A DNA stretch of 46,984 nt, taken from NCBI RefSeq assembly GCF_028617075.1, contig NZ_JAQKGV010000019.1, forward strand, positions 1-46,984, in the 5' to 3' direction. The notes beneath the pieces were generated by a model. It was not told where the DNA came from. It ran no database searches and saw only the letters and a list, made by a program, of their open reading frames with translations. Each line of letters starts with the position of its first letter. The first letter of the stretch is position 1. This DNA comes from Rubrobacter calidifluminis. GTDB lineage: Bacteria; Actinomycetota; Rubrobacteria; Rubrobacterales; Rubrobacteraceae. Positions 33,619 to 40,952 of the stretch are shown here, piece after piece. Both the position numbers and the translations under genes were made by a program.

Positions 33619-36102
33619 TCATGCTCTCCTTCCGCTTACCGACCGCACCATGGCTGTCGCATTTCCCAGATCGCTGTGTTCGGCCCGGATATGGATCGCG
33701 CCCGGCTTGCCCTGTTGGCTTCTGATCCATACGGCGCCTACCCCGCCGTTGTCACCGAGGGGAAATGGGCTCTGGCCCACAAGATCGCCGGGACCCTTGA
33801 GGCTCAGGAATACCTCACCACCGGCGAAAGGACGCGGGGCTCCATAAGCATCCACGACGCGAAACGCCGCGCGAGTTGCATCGGAGCCGTCGGCCCTTAT
33901 TTCAGCGTCGTCGACTGTCAGAAGGAATCTGTCTCTCGAGGCATCCGACGAGAACCGACGAGAGATTACCCTCCTCCCTTGCAGGTAACCGTCTATTCTG
34001 AGATCGGGCTTGGACGCACCATCTACCCTGAGATCGACCCGAAATGGCGGGTAGCGGAGGTGAGGGAATGAGTCACTGTCCGGCTCTACGGAAGCATAGT
34101 GCTCTTCCCCCACGAATAATTCTAACCTGTCACAGTTAGACCATATGAGTGCGTTCTCCCCTGGACCTTGGGCAGGAGAGTTCGGACCAAAGTCCCAGTA
34201 GAAACCTGGTTCGATCACGGGTCTCACACGCGGGTCTACCTGAGATATATAGAATGCTGCTCCAAGTTTCGGAACCCGGAAGAGATCGACGACCCCGTTC
34301 CACTTTACTTCTTCGTAGACGTAGCCGGTGCCGGACTCATAGTCAAACCCGGACCACGCAAGAAGCCCGCAATAACGCTCATCGGAGGCGGCGATGTCGT
34401 GAACAATGGCGTGGGCCGTGGCCTGAGCAGACTGCACCTCCGCGGGGTCCGTTCGCCGGTAGTAATGGTATGGACCGCTCAGAGAACCGACTGCCTCGCT
34501 CACCATGTACGGGTAGTCGGCCCTTGGCGGGTTCAACGTGGGCCAGTTGCCGTTCTTGTGGTAGTCGTTGTAGGAGAATACATCCTGCTGAAAGTCTTTT
34601 GTGGCGTACAGGCTGCCTATCATCGCTCCGGTTGTCTGACGGGAATCGTCGAGAGCCTTTGCTACAGCTTGTGCCTTGCTGTAGAAGGAAGAATCGTTGG
34701 GTGTCTCATTAAGGCGTACACCCCAGATTATCACTGAGGGACGGTTGCGGTCCCTGATTATCATCTGCTTTATATCACGCAGAGCTCTACCCAGCCATTT
34801 CTGATCTCCGAGATATCCCCACCCGGGGGCCTCCTCCCAGACCATCAGGCCTAACTCGTCACAGGCGTCCAAGAAGTGGGGTGACTGCGGGTAATGCGAG
34901 CAGCGGACCATGTTGCAGTTGAGTTCTTTCTTGAGGATCTCAGCGTCTTTGCGCTGCACCCGTGCAGGCATCGCCCCGCCTGCATAAGGATAGAACTGAT
35001 GCCGGTTGAGCCCGAAAAGCTTAAGACGCCTGCCGTTCAAGAAAAAGCCTTCCTTCGTAAAACGGGCTTCTCTGAATCCGATGCGGGTGTGGTAGCTGTG
35101 CAGGTATTTCCCCCTGTATCGGAGAGTCACACGCAACTCATAGAGTTTTGGATCCTCAATGTCCCAGAGGTTTACGTCTTCAAGACCGGTTATGGTCAGC
35201 ATTACCCTGTTTCGCCCTCGCCTGCGGATTGAAGCTGTTCGGGAGATCGATGACCTCATCCCGTGTCCGTAGAGTTCCACCTGCACCTGTACGGGATCTC
35301 TTGGAACTACAGAAGCATCGATGGTGCACTCGACCTCAACCCGGCGTCGATTTGAGTCCAATACGTCCACCGGCTTGGCAAAAACATCCGCGATAAAAAT
35401 CGGCGGGACAGCTTCGAGGTAAGCTTCGCGATAGATGCCTCCCGGCTGCCAGAAGTCTACGGATGAAGAGGGATATGGCGTCTCAGGAAGGTAAGCTCTG
35501 CGATAGATTTTGCTTGATTGCATCTGCATTTGCTGCAGATGGCTTATCTCAGGAGCAACCGATTCGCTGGAGGTGGATGGCCCAGGTCTATCCGGGGGTA
35601 CATCAAGTCCCCAGCGAGCATCGTCGATAACCGCTACCACGTTGTGCCCTGAGCTCACTAGTTGGGTAATCTCCGCTTTAAATGGTAGATACCCTCCAAG
35701 GTGTCTCCCGATCAACTGGCCATTTATGTAGACGCTTGCCCCAGTCATCACCCCCTCAAACCGAAGAAAAAAGCGAATATTGCCTAGCTTATCCGGCAAG
35801 TTAAAGTGACGGCGATATATCCACCTCTTCTCCCAACTTTTCGGATCCCAATTTCGCCACGAGAGATGGGCCACACAATGTGGAAGAGTTACTCGCTCAA
35901 ACTCCTTATCATTGAAGTCTAGATCGGTACTCCCTGGCACATATTCACCACCGAACAACCAGTCGGTATTCAAATTGAGGCTCTTCGCAGATAGTCCATG
36001 GGAAACAACCTCGCTTTTCCAGCCGCCATCAGCCGGAAGAGTAGCTAACGCCAATCCCATAACACTGCTCCTCAAGAAAACTCGCCTGGTGTATCGCTTC
36101 AT
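33619..36102 (-). CDS. Glycoside hydrolase family 2 protein, Tat-exported
   Basis: An 827-residue GH2 enzyme (beta-galactosidase/beta-glucuronidase/beta-mannosidase type). The N-terminus is MKRYTRRVFLRSS, whose TRRVFLR is a full twin-arginine motif (Arg6-Arg7) before a hydrophobic stretch, so export in folded form is expected. Residues 40-220 form the jelly-roll sugar-binding domain (RRHFNLPDKLGNIRFFLRF, GASVYINGQLIGRHLGGYL). An Ig-like domain follows, then the TIM barrel from about 345. Glu466, in VRLNETPND, is the acid/base, and Glu536, in MVSEAVG, is the likely nucleophile. The last 200 residues are beta-rich. As first gene of the operon it frees the sugar that the downstream porter and isomerase-kinase-aldolase use. 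The glycosidic specificity is not readable. Confidence 0.87.
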   Translation of the reverse strand: MKRYTRRVFLRSSVMGLALATLPADGGWKSEVVSHGLSAKSLNLNTDWLFGGEYVPGSTDLDFNDKEFERVTLPHCVAHLSWRNWDPKSWEKRWIYRRHFNLPDKLGNIRFFLRFEGVMTGASVYINGQLIGRHLGGYLPFKAEITQLVSSGHNVVAVIDDARWGLDVPPDRPGPSTSSESVAPEISHLQQMQMQSSKIYRRAYLPETPYPSSSVDFWQPGGIYREAYLEAVPPIFIADVFAKPVDVLDSNRRRVEVECTIDASVVPRDPVQVQVELYGHGMRSSISRTASIRRRGRNRVMLTITGLEDVNLWDIEDPKLYELRVTLRYRGKYLHSYHTRIGFREARFTKEGFFLNGRRLKLFGLNRHQFYPYAGGAMPARVQRKDAEILKKELNCNMVRCSHYPQSPHFLDACDELGLMVWEEAPGWGYLGDQKWLGRALRDIKQMIIRDRNRPSVIIWGVRLNETPNDSSFYSKAQAVAKALDDSRQTTGAMIGSLYATKDFQQDVFSYNDYHKNGNWPTLNPPRADYPYMVSEAVGSLSGPYHYYRRTDPAEVQSAQATAHAIVHDIAASDERYCGLLAWSGFDYESGTGYVYEEVKWNGVVDLFRVPKLGAAFYISQVDPRVRPVIEPGFYWDFGPNSPAQGPGENALIWSNCDRLELFVGEEHYASVEPDSDSFPHLRYPPFRVDLRVDGASKPDLRIDGYLQGRRVISRRFSSDASRDRFLLTVDDAEIRADGSDATRAAFRVVDAYGAPRPFAGGEVFLSLKGPGDLVGQSPFPLGDNGGVGAVWIRSQQGKPGAIHIRAEHSDLGNATAMVRSVSGRRA

Positions 36103-36148
36103 GGGCCCCCTTCTCCCCTCATGTTCTGAATGACGTATTTAGTATTAG

Positions 36149-36176
36149 GTTATACCAAAACGATCACCACGTCAAA
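36149..36176 (-). promoter_or_regulatory. Probable promoter of the GH2 sugar operon
   Basis: On the minus strand TTGACG (36175-36170) precedes TATAAC (36154-36149) with a 15-base gap, or TTTGAC with 16. This lies in the A+T-rich block 36120-36300. Transcription would begin near 36142, giving a leader of about 40 bases with an AGAAGGGGG ribosome-binding site before the ATG at 36102. Spacing is short for a vegetative promoter, so the call is tentative. Confidence 0.5.
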
Positions 36177-36369
36177 TTAGTCGTCATATACTTTTTCTCG
36201 TCATGCTGGATTCTCGACAGCGTTTTCTTGGCAGCAAAATACCTTTGCATAGTTATAGCTTATCAAGTTTGTTAATTTTGTGAATCAACAATATATATTA
36301 TACCTTCAAATAGCGAGCCTTTCGAAGGCGGAGGTCATTCTGTGTAAGTCACAAAATGGGGCTCTCGAG

Positions 36370-36588
36370 ACAGAGGAGAACACCGACGGCCTGCTGGCTT
36401 TCAAGAGAAAGCGAGGACCCTCGTAAAGTTGACGGTTTCCGAGATCCGCAGGCTCTTGTACCGATTGGTCTTGTTACAGCGAGCTGTGCGCTGGGAAGAA
36501 GTGCTCCGCTGGTCGGAATGGCTACGACGCCATCAGGCCGTAGCCAGACGCTGCCATTACAAGCGAAGGGGCGCGTCTCCGGCATGAA
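36370..36588 (+). pseudogene. Transposase C-terminal relic
   Basis: A plus-strand frame ends at the stop at 36586-36588. It reads VKLTVSEIRRLLYRLVLLQR, then WEEVLRWSEWLRRHQAVARR and CHYKRRGASPA. An ending of the type WxRxRRHQAxAxxxHYxRR is common at the C-terminus of actinobacterial DDE transposases of the IS4/IS701 kind. Nothing upstream in any frame extends it for long, so only about 70 codons survive. Family naming is approximate. It lies 18 bases from the left end of the IS5 element. Confidence 0.5.
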
Positions 36589-36605
36589 CTACAACTGTAG
36601 TACAA

Positions 36606-37455
36606 GTGAGCCTAACAAAACCGCTCAACTTAGCGCCAACAGATCAGCGCACACCCGAGATCGAGAAACGCCTGGTGGATGTCTGCTCGGCGCTCGTAGC
36701 TTACCTTGAGACGCCGGAAGCGGTTCACCCACGAAAGCGTTCGTTCCACCGCCCATCTGTATCTGCCCGGCTTCTCGCTGGACTCGATGCCCCGGCGGGC
36801 TATCCGCGGGGTTATACCTCTCTTCCTCAAGGCCTCACGGCAGCGAGGAAAGTCGTATCCTTTGTCGGCGTGCAGTTTCTTGGGACGCTTGCGCGGCCTG
36901 CCACGACGAGGCTTGCGGATCGGGGAGATCGCGTCCACGGCCTCCTCCAGGACCTTCGAATCATGGACATTGGCCGCCGAGTGAATCACCGCCAGAGGTA
37001 TGCCCCCTCGATCTACTACAAGATGGCGCTTTGAGCCCTTCTTTCCCTTATCTGTTGGATTCGCTCCGGTCTTTTGCCCCCCGGGGGCGGCCACACTCGC
37101 CGGGTCCAAAGAAGCTCTCTCCCAGTCGATCTGATCCGCTTCCCCTAAACGATCCAAGAGCCTCCGATGCAGCTGTTCCCATACGCCCGCTTCTTGCCAT
37201 TCCTTGAGGCGTCGCTAAAGCAGGTCATGCCCGAGCCGCAGCCCATCTCCTGGGGGAGCATCTCCCGGGGTATGCCGCTCTTCAAAACGAACAGGATGCC
37301 GGTGAGGGTTGCCCGGTCGTCGATGCGGGGCCTGCCGCCCTGGGGTTGGGGGGCTCTTCGGGCAAAAGCGGCTCGATCACTTCCCATAGTTCATCGGTAA
37401 CGAGTTTCTTAGCCATGATGTCACCTTACCCAACACCGGGTTTTGTTAGACGCAC
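36606..37455 (-). mobile_element. IS5-family insertion sequence with 17-18-bp terminal repeats, inactive
   Basis: The left end GTGAGCCTAACAAAACCG (from 36606) and the inverted right end GTGCGTCTAACAAAACCC (ending at 37455) agree at 14 of 17 positions, including the unbroken core CTAACAAAACC. The enclosed length, 850 bases, and the transposase content fit IS5. Its right end falls exactly inside an IS630-type transposase remnant, after the HGSWL codons. No matching target-site duplication is seen, so a rearrangement took place after insertion. Confidence 0.8.
36630..37416 (-). pseudogene. IS5-family transposase, frameshifted
   Basis: From the ATG at 37414-37416 the product begins MAKKLVTDELWEVIEPLLPE. 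The frame shifts in a C6 run near 37350 into PQGGRPRIDDRATLTGILFV. It shifts again near 37215, where a TAG stands where TGG (Trp) is expected, before RRLKEWQEAGVWEQLHRRLL. The remaining 175 residues are intact and include VDRGGIPLAVIHSAANVHDS, LHADKGYDFPRCR and the end RYRWAVERTLSWVNRFRRL. The DDE triad therefore spans the frames. A programmed -1 shift alone would not explain two shifts plus an amber codon. Confidence 0.85.
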
Positions 37456-38175
37456 TTAGCCACGAGCCATGCACCGGTGTGTATGCGAGCTCGATCTTCC
37501 TTGCCAGATGTCGCGCCCGCTCGGCGGGAAAACTCTCGTAGAAGGCCGCGGCGGTGTACGTGGAGAGGTTGTCGAGAACCACCCGGATCCTTTCGGCTCG
37601 CGGGTAAACCTCCTCGGCCAATCGTCGCATCTCCTCGGCGAACTCCCTCTTCCTGCGACGCTTTGTGACCCGGGTCTGCTGCCAGCCCGTGAGTGGCTCG
37701 AAAGCCATAAGCACGTGGCAGGTGCCGCCTCTCCGGTAGTGGGAGTCGAACCGCGCCACCTCTCCGGGTTTCGGCCGCAGGGGCTCGATCACGTCGCCTA
37801 TGAGTTGGCAGGGCCTCTCGTCGAAGCGGATTACCGGACGTGAGGGGTCATAGGGCTCCTCGTAGAGATCCAGAACCTCCTCCATCCTCCACACAAAGGC
37901 GGCACTCTTTCTTGGAGGAATCACCCACTGGCGCTTGAGGTGGGGCTTGAGCGAGTTTTTTGAAAGCGTTTGCGTTCGCGAGCTATCGTGCCAGTGGAGA
38001 CCTCGAATGCCTCTGCGATCCTCTCGTCGGTTCAGCGATTCGGCCCGTCGGCGTCGGCCCTGAGCAAAATGCGACCGTAGAGCAGCTTGCGTGCATGCGC
38101 CCTGCCACTGTTGATCAGCCCCTCGACCCTCTCGCGTTCATCGGCGGCGAGGCGGACGACGTGCTTCTTGTACAT
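37456..38175 (-). pseudogene. IS630-type transposase remnant, internally deleted and truncated by IS5
   Basis: From the ATG at 38173-38175, MYKKHVVRLAADERERVEGL and RAHARKLLYGRILLRADADG form the N-terminal helix-turn-helix. A TGA then interrupts PNR-TDERIAEAFEV. After STGTIARERKRF about 75 family residues are missing, and the sequence resumes at SLKPHLKRQWVIPPRKSAAF. The catalytic domain has Asp in VIRFDERPCQL and Asp in RIRVVLDNLSTY. It ends at AYTPVHGSWL where the IS5 element begins, so the last catalytic Glu is lost. It is a different IS630 lineage from the element at 11247-12222. The upstream edge abuts the first iteron of the plasmid origin. Confidence 0.8.
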
Positions 38176-38227
38176 AGCGAGATCACCCCCGTTGGATTGG
38201 TGACAATGAGGGTACAAGAGCTTCCCT

Positions 38228-38318
38228 TACCGTGCAACCGATCTGTGACAAAGAACTAGCGTGCAACTAAGGAAGTCCGTCCACCTAATTTCCCCGACAT
38301 ACCGTGCAACTGAGGAAG
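38228..38318 (+). repeat. Three distal iteron copies
   Basis: TACCGTGCAACCG at 38228-38240 is a partial copy. TAGCGTGCAACTAAGGAAG at 38257-38275 is near-complete, and ATACCGTGCAACTGAGGAAG at 38299-38318 is a full consensus copy. They lie on the far side of the A+T-rich block from the main array, about 250-430 bases away from it. Such a second cluster could support looping or act as an initiator-titrating site. Confidence 0.75.
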
Positions 38319-38431
38319 CCATTCCTTCTTCCCCACCCCCTCCATCCATGCTTCCCTCTTCGAATCCCCCCCGTTCCTCCCCTCCCATAATTCTATCTCT
38401 GAAGTTAAGATTTATACTTTTCGGAGATTTT

Positions 38432-38454
38432 GCCCGGCTATTTCCGGGCTTTTT
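38432..38454 (+). terminator. Intrinsic terminator within the origin
   Basis: GCCCGG (38432-38437) and CCGGGC (38444-38449) form a 6-bp GC stem with a 6-base loop, followed at once by TTTTT (38450-38454). It would stop rightward transcription before it reaches the iterons, insulating the initiator gene from the insertion sequences on the left. Confidence 0.7.
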
Positions 38455-38564
38455 CTAGCGGTTTTGGCCTTACCGGGTTTTTCTTCTACACCTTGCGTTT
38501 TCTTTCTGAGATATCACGCCCCCATTGAATACCTCAAGCGTTACTGCAGGTGCCGGGTTCGGCA

Positions 38565-38584
38565 ATACCGTGCAACTGAGGAAG
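38565..38584 (+). repeat. Single full iteron copy
   Basis: ATACCGTGCAACTGAGGAAG, an exact consensus copy that stands alone between the A+T-rich block and the inverted-repeat structure, 93 bases before the tandem array. Confidence 0.85.
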
Positions 38585-38632
38585 AATCCTGTCTCTTTCC
38601 CGGAGATACGGCGCCTTCTGGATATCTTCCTT

Positions 38633-38670
38633 AGATGCACGGTATCTAGAGGACTAGATACCGTGCATCT
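38633..38670. repeat. 17-bp-arm inverted repeat made of two opposed iteron halves
   Basis: AGATGCACGGTATCTAG (38633-38649) and CTAGATACCGTGCATCT (38654-38670) are exact reverse complements with a 4-base loop, AGGA. The left arm is part of an inverted iteron (38626-38645, minus sense) and the right arm part of the first tandem iteron (38658-38677). In iteron plasmids inverted partial iterons are bound by initiator dimers for autorepression or handcuffing, while monomers bind the direct repeats. The exact symmetry suggests a cruciform or dimer site. Confidence 0.85.
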
Positions 38671-38765
38671 GGGGAAGGATTACCGTGCAACCGGGGAAGA
38701 GATACCGTGCAACTGAGGAAGGATTACCGTGCAACCGGGGAAGAGATACCGTGCAACTGAGGAAA
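38658..38765 (+). repeat. Tandem iteron array: five copies spaced 22 bp
   Basis: Copies begin at 38658, 38680, 38702, 38724 and 38746, an exact 22-bp period (two helical turns), so all bound initiators would lie on one face of the helix. Two variants alternate: ATACCGTGCAACTGAGGAAG and TTACCGTGCAACCGGGGAAG. The first copy is ATACCGTGCATCTGGGGAAG. This makes a 44-bp higher-order repeat, with 38680-38723 repeated as 38724-38765, pointing to growth by duplication of a two-iteron unit. Confidence 0.9.
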
Positions 38766-38900
38766 TCTTGTTTACGTTTTGCCTGCAAATCACTCGTTTT
38801 TTAGAATCACGCTCCGCCCTCTGTTTACATTGGGTTTGTTATGTGTTTTTGTTGTTAACAACAGGAGCTTTGCCAGAGCTTTTTGGGAGGAAGGGCCGAG

Positions 38901-40064
38901 GTGACCGGCAAGCTTAGGCGTAAAGCAGAGCAGACGAAAAATCAGGTGCCAGCGGAGGGTAACTTCGAGGAGCATCCTTACTTCAGGGTAGGAGATCGGA
39001 ATGCTGGCACAGGAGTTTTAAAGTACGAGCATGAGCTCAGGACCAGGGATGGGAATGTTCTTCAGCAGTCCTGGACGGTGAGAGCTGCGCACGGGAGGGG
39101 ACTTCCTGGTAGGTTCGACCAAGACGTCTACGTCGCACTTTTACAGATGATCGATGAGAAGGGGCTACCCGAGGATGGCTGGCTTAGCTTCTCGCTCTAC
39201 GAGCTGGTCGAGTTGATGGGCCGGGGGCATTCCGGGAGGGACTACCAGCAGGTAAGGGAATCTCTTAAGCGACTCGCGAGTACGACCATAGAGAGCGAGA
39301 ACGCCTTCTACCACAGAGGGCGCAAGACCTACATCACGGATACTTTCAGCCTTCTGAACGAAATCAAGCTCTCCGAGTATGAGGACTATTCTGGTGAGAG
39401 GACTGACCGCAACAGAGTTCATCTGAGCAACTACTTCGTAGAGTCCTACCGGGCGAACTACCTGAAGAACCTGGACGCACGCTTCTACTGGTCTCTCTCC
39501 AGCCCAATCGCGAAACGGTTGTACCGGTTGATCGACAAGAAGCGCGGTGGGAGGAGGTTCTGGGAGGTCGAGCTCTTCTCTTTGCGCGATAGGATCCCGC
39601 TCTCCAACTACCGCTACGCCTCCAAGGTCAAGGAGAAGCTCTCCCCCGCCCACGCCGAGCTCACCGAAAAAGGTTTTCTGGAGGATGTCAGCTACCGCCG
39701 CGGACCTGGCGGTGAGTTTGTCGGCTACAGGATAACCGATTCCTTCCACGCCCGTCGCTCCTCCTCCCACTCTGAAGTTCCATCTACCCAGGATGAGTTC
39801 TTCTGCGTCCAGCGTCTGAAGGCCGAAGGTATGGAGACTGAAGCTGCCGAGCGCCTCGTCGCCGAGCACGGTCCCACCCGCGTCATGTACTACGTCGAGG
39901 CCCTCTCCAGCCAGAGAAACGTCCGCAACCCCGCCGGATGGCTCCGTAAGGCCATAGACGAAGGCTACGAACTCGACATGCCCTCGGCCTCTGGTTCCTT
40001 CCCTACTAGATCCGAACAGGCCCGTCGCCGTCGTGAGGGCTATGAGTGGATCTTTGGTAGCTAA
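38901..40064 (+). CDS. repA: Plasmid replication initiator (RepA/RPA type)
   Basis: A 387-residue initiator. The likely start is the GTG at 38901, with GGAGG ten bases upstream. The TTG at 38883 lies ahead of this site. After a charged N-terminus, two winged-helix-like regions follow: QQSWTVRAAHGRGLPGRFDQ DVYVALLQMIDE with SLYELVELMGRGHSGRDYQQ VRESLKRLASTTIESENAFY, then FYWSLSSPIAKRLYRLIDKK and LFSLRDRIPLSNYRYASKVK with EKLSPAHAELTEKGFLEDVS YRRG. This is the pattern of the replication initiator protein A family found on plasmids of deep-branching Gram-positive and Deinococcus-Thermus hosts. It should bind the adjacent iterons and open the origin. The C-terminal RSEQARRRREGYEW tail is basic. 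No partition genes are in the window. Confidence 0.87.
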   Translation: MTGKLRRKAEQTKNQVPAEGNFEEHPYFRVGDRNAGTGVLKYEHELRTRDGNVLQQSWTVRAAHGRGLPGRFDQDVYVALLQMIDEKGLPEDGWLSFSLYELVELMGRGHSGRDYQQVRESLKRLASTTIESENAFYHRGRKTYITDTFSLLNEIKLSEYEDYSGERTDRNRVHLSNYFVESYRANYLKNLDARFYWSLSSPIAKRLYRLIDKKRGGRRFWEVELFSLRDRIPLSNYRYASKVKEKLSPAHAELTEKGFLEDVSYRRGPGGEFVGYRITDSFHARRSSSHSEVPSTQDEFFCVQRLKAEGMETEAAERLVAEHGPTRVMYYVEALSSQRNVRNPAGWLRKAIDEGYELDMPSASGSFPTRSEQARRRREGYEWIFGS

Positions 40065-40248
40065 TTTTTATAATACTAAGGAGGTTGGGGGTGGTTTTTA
40101 GTCTTATATTTCCTCTCCTCTCCTTTTTCCTGTTCTTGCTTTGTTGCGTTTTTGAATTGAGGGTGTGGTTGGTATTATAAATATAATTTACCTTTGCTGT
40201 TAATTCCCCGCTCAAGAGTGGGTAAACCGAACATACACAGCCTGATAA
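40065..40248. other. A+T-rich gap between repA and vapB
   Basis: About 180 bases of clearly lower GC than the surroundings, with runs such as TTTTTATAATACTAAGG and TATTATAAATATAATTTACC. It follows the initiator stop directly and may hold its transcript end and the vapBC promoter. I could not fold a good stem-loop there. Confidence 0.4.
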
Positions 40249-40276
40249 CACGTATATAGTGTACACTATATACGTG
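40249..40276. promoter_or_regulatory. Perfect 28-bp palindrome, vapBC operator
   Basis: CACGTATATAGTGT and ACACTATATACGTG form an uninterrupted 28-bp palindrome centred between 40262 and 40263, 37 bases upstream of the vapB start. It contains TATATA/TATAGT strings that could be the -10 element, so antitoxin binding would cover the promoter. Autoregulation by the VapBC complex is expected for this family. The site itself is seen directly. Confidence 0.75.
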
Positions 40277-40312
40277 CAACCACAGGATCTGCGGACAGGA
40301 GTACCCCTAATA

Positions 40313-40537
40313 ATGAAGAACATCACGCTGAGCGCGGACGAACGGTTGATCGAAGCCGCCCGAGAAAGGGCTCGCGCCGAAAACACGACCCTGAACGAGC
40401 AGTTTCGCCGGTGGCTGGAGGAATACGCCCGGCGCGAGCAGCAGGCCGAGAGGGCGATGGAGGTCATCCGGGAGCTGCAGGGACAGGTGCGCACTGGGGG
40501 GCGTACCTTCACGCGGGATGAGATGAATGAGCGGTGA
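40313..40537 (+). CDS. vapB: VapB-like ribbon-helix-helix antitoxin
   Basis: A 74-residue antitoxin. The ATG at 40313 is the real start; the open frame reaches back into the palindrome but has no site there. ACAGGAG lies 11 bases upstream. The N-terminal half (MKNITLSADERLIEAARERA, TTLNEQFRRWLEEYARR) is the DNA-binding RHH fold. The tail (MEVIRELQGQVRTGGRTFTR) would wrap the toxin. It overlaps the vapC start by 11 bases, as usual for such pairs. Together they may stabilise the plasmid by killing or arresting cells that lose it. Confidence 0.85.
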   Translation: MKNITLSADERLIEAARERARAENTTLNEQFRRWLEEYARREQQAERAMEVIRELQGQVRTGGRTFTRDEMNER

Positions 40538-40952
40538 TTTCGTCGACTCGAACATCTTCGTCTATCTGTTCGACGAGACGGACAGGTTCAAGCGTAACGT
40601 GGCAGAGCGGATAGTGGAGCGGGGACTGCAGGAGCACAACGCCAGCATTAGCTACCAAGTCGTCCAGGAGGTTCTCAACGTGCTCACCAGCAAGCTGGCT
40701 GAGCCGATAAGCACCGAGGGGGCGAGGAGGTTCATGTTGGAGGTGCTGGCTCCATTGTGGAGGATCTCGCCGAGACCGGCGCTGTACCATCGAGCCCTCG
40801 ACATCCAGGCTCGTTACCGCTACGGGTTCTACGACTCGCTCATCGTTGCTGCGGCACTTGAGGCGGGCTGCGATCGGCTCTACAGCGAAGATCTGCAGGA
40901 TGGACAGCGTATAGAAGGGCTCGTCATCGAAAACCCGTTCCGCAGGTCATGA
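40527..40952 (+). CDS. vapC: VapC-like PIN-domain ribonuclease toxin
   Basis: A 141-residue PIN-domain protein starting at the ATG at 40527 inside the vapB end. All four acidic active-site residues are present: Asp7 (FVDSNIFVYLF), Glu48 (QVVQEVLNVL), Asp103 (YGFYDSLIVAAAL) and Asp122 (LYSEDLQDG). PIN toxins cut tRNA or rRNA in a Mg-dependent way and stop translation until antitoxin binds. It is directly downstream of repA, a typical addiction position. Confidence 0.9.
   Translation: MSGDFVDSNIFVYLFDETDRFKRNVAERIVERGLQEHNASISYQVVQEVLNVLTSKLAEPISTEGARRFMLEVLAPLWRISPRPALYHRALDIQARYRYGFYDSLIVAAALEAGCDRLYSEDLQDGQRIEGLVIENPFRRS

Larger units (their letters stand above)
38221..38900 (+). other. Plasmid replication origin region (iterons, A+T-rich segment)
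   Basis: The region lies directly upstream of the initiator gene. It contains nine complete or near-complete copies plus one partial copy of a 20-bp iteron with consensus ATACCGTGCAACTGAGGAAG. There is also an A+T-rich stretch (about 38385-38520) that could be the unwinding element, an intrinsic terminator inside that stretch, and a 14-bp palindrome TGTTGTTAACAACA at 38850-38863 just before the gene. I did not find a clear DnaA box (TTATCCACA) by eye. The layout is that of a theta-replicating, iteron-controlled plasmid in which the initiator binds the iterons and regulates itself. Confidence 0.8.

Noticed and set aside
33619-36102. The GH2 enzyme as a sulfoquinovosidase
   Set aside because: Characterised sulfoquinovosidases are GH31 or GH188 enzymes. 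The motifs here are classical GH2, so no sulfonate role is claimed for it.
38228-38765. CRISPR array suggested by the repeated ACCGTGCAAC units
   Set aside because: Repeats are 20 bp on a 22-bp period with no spacers, partly inverted, and sit upstream of a replication initiator. These are iterons.
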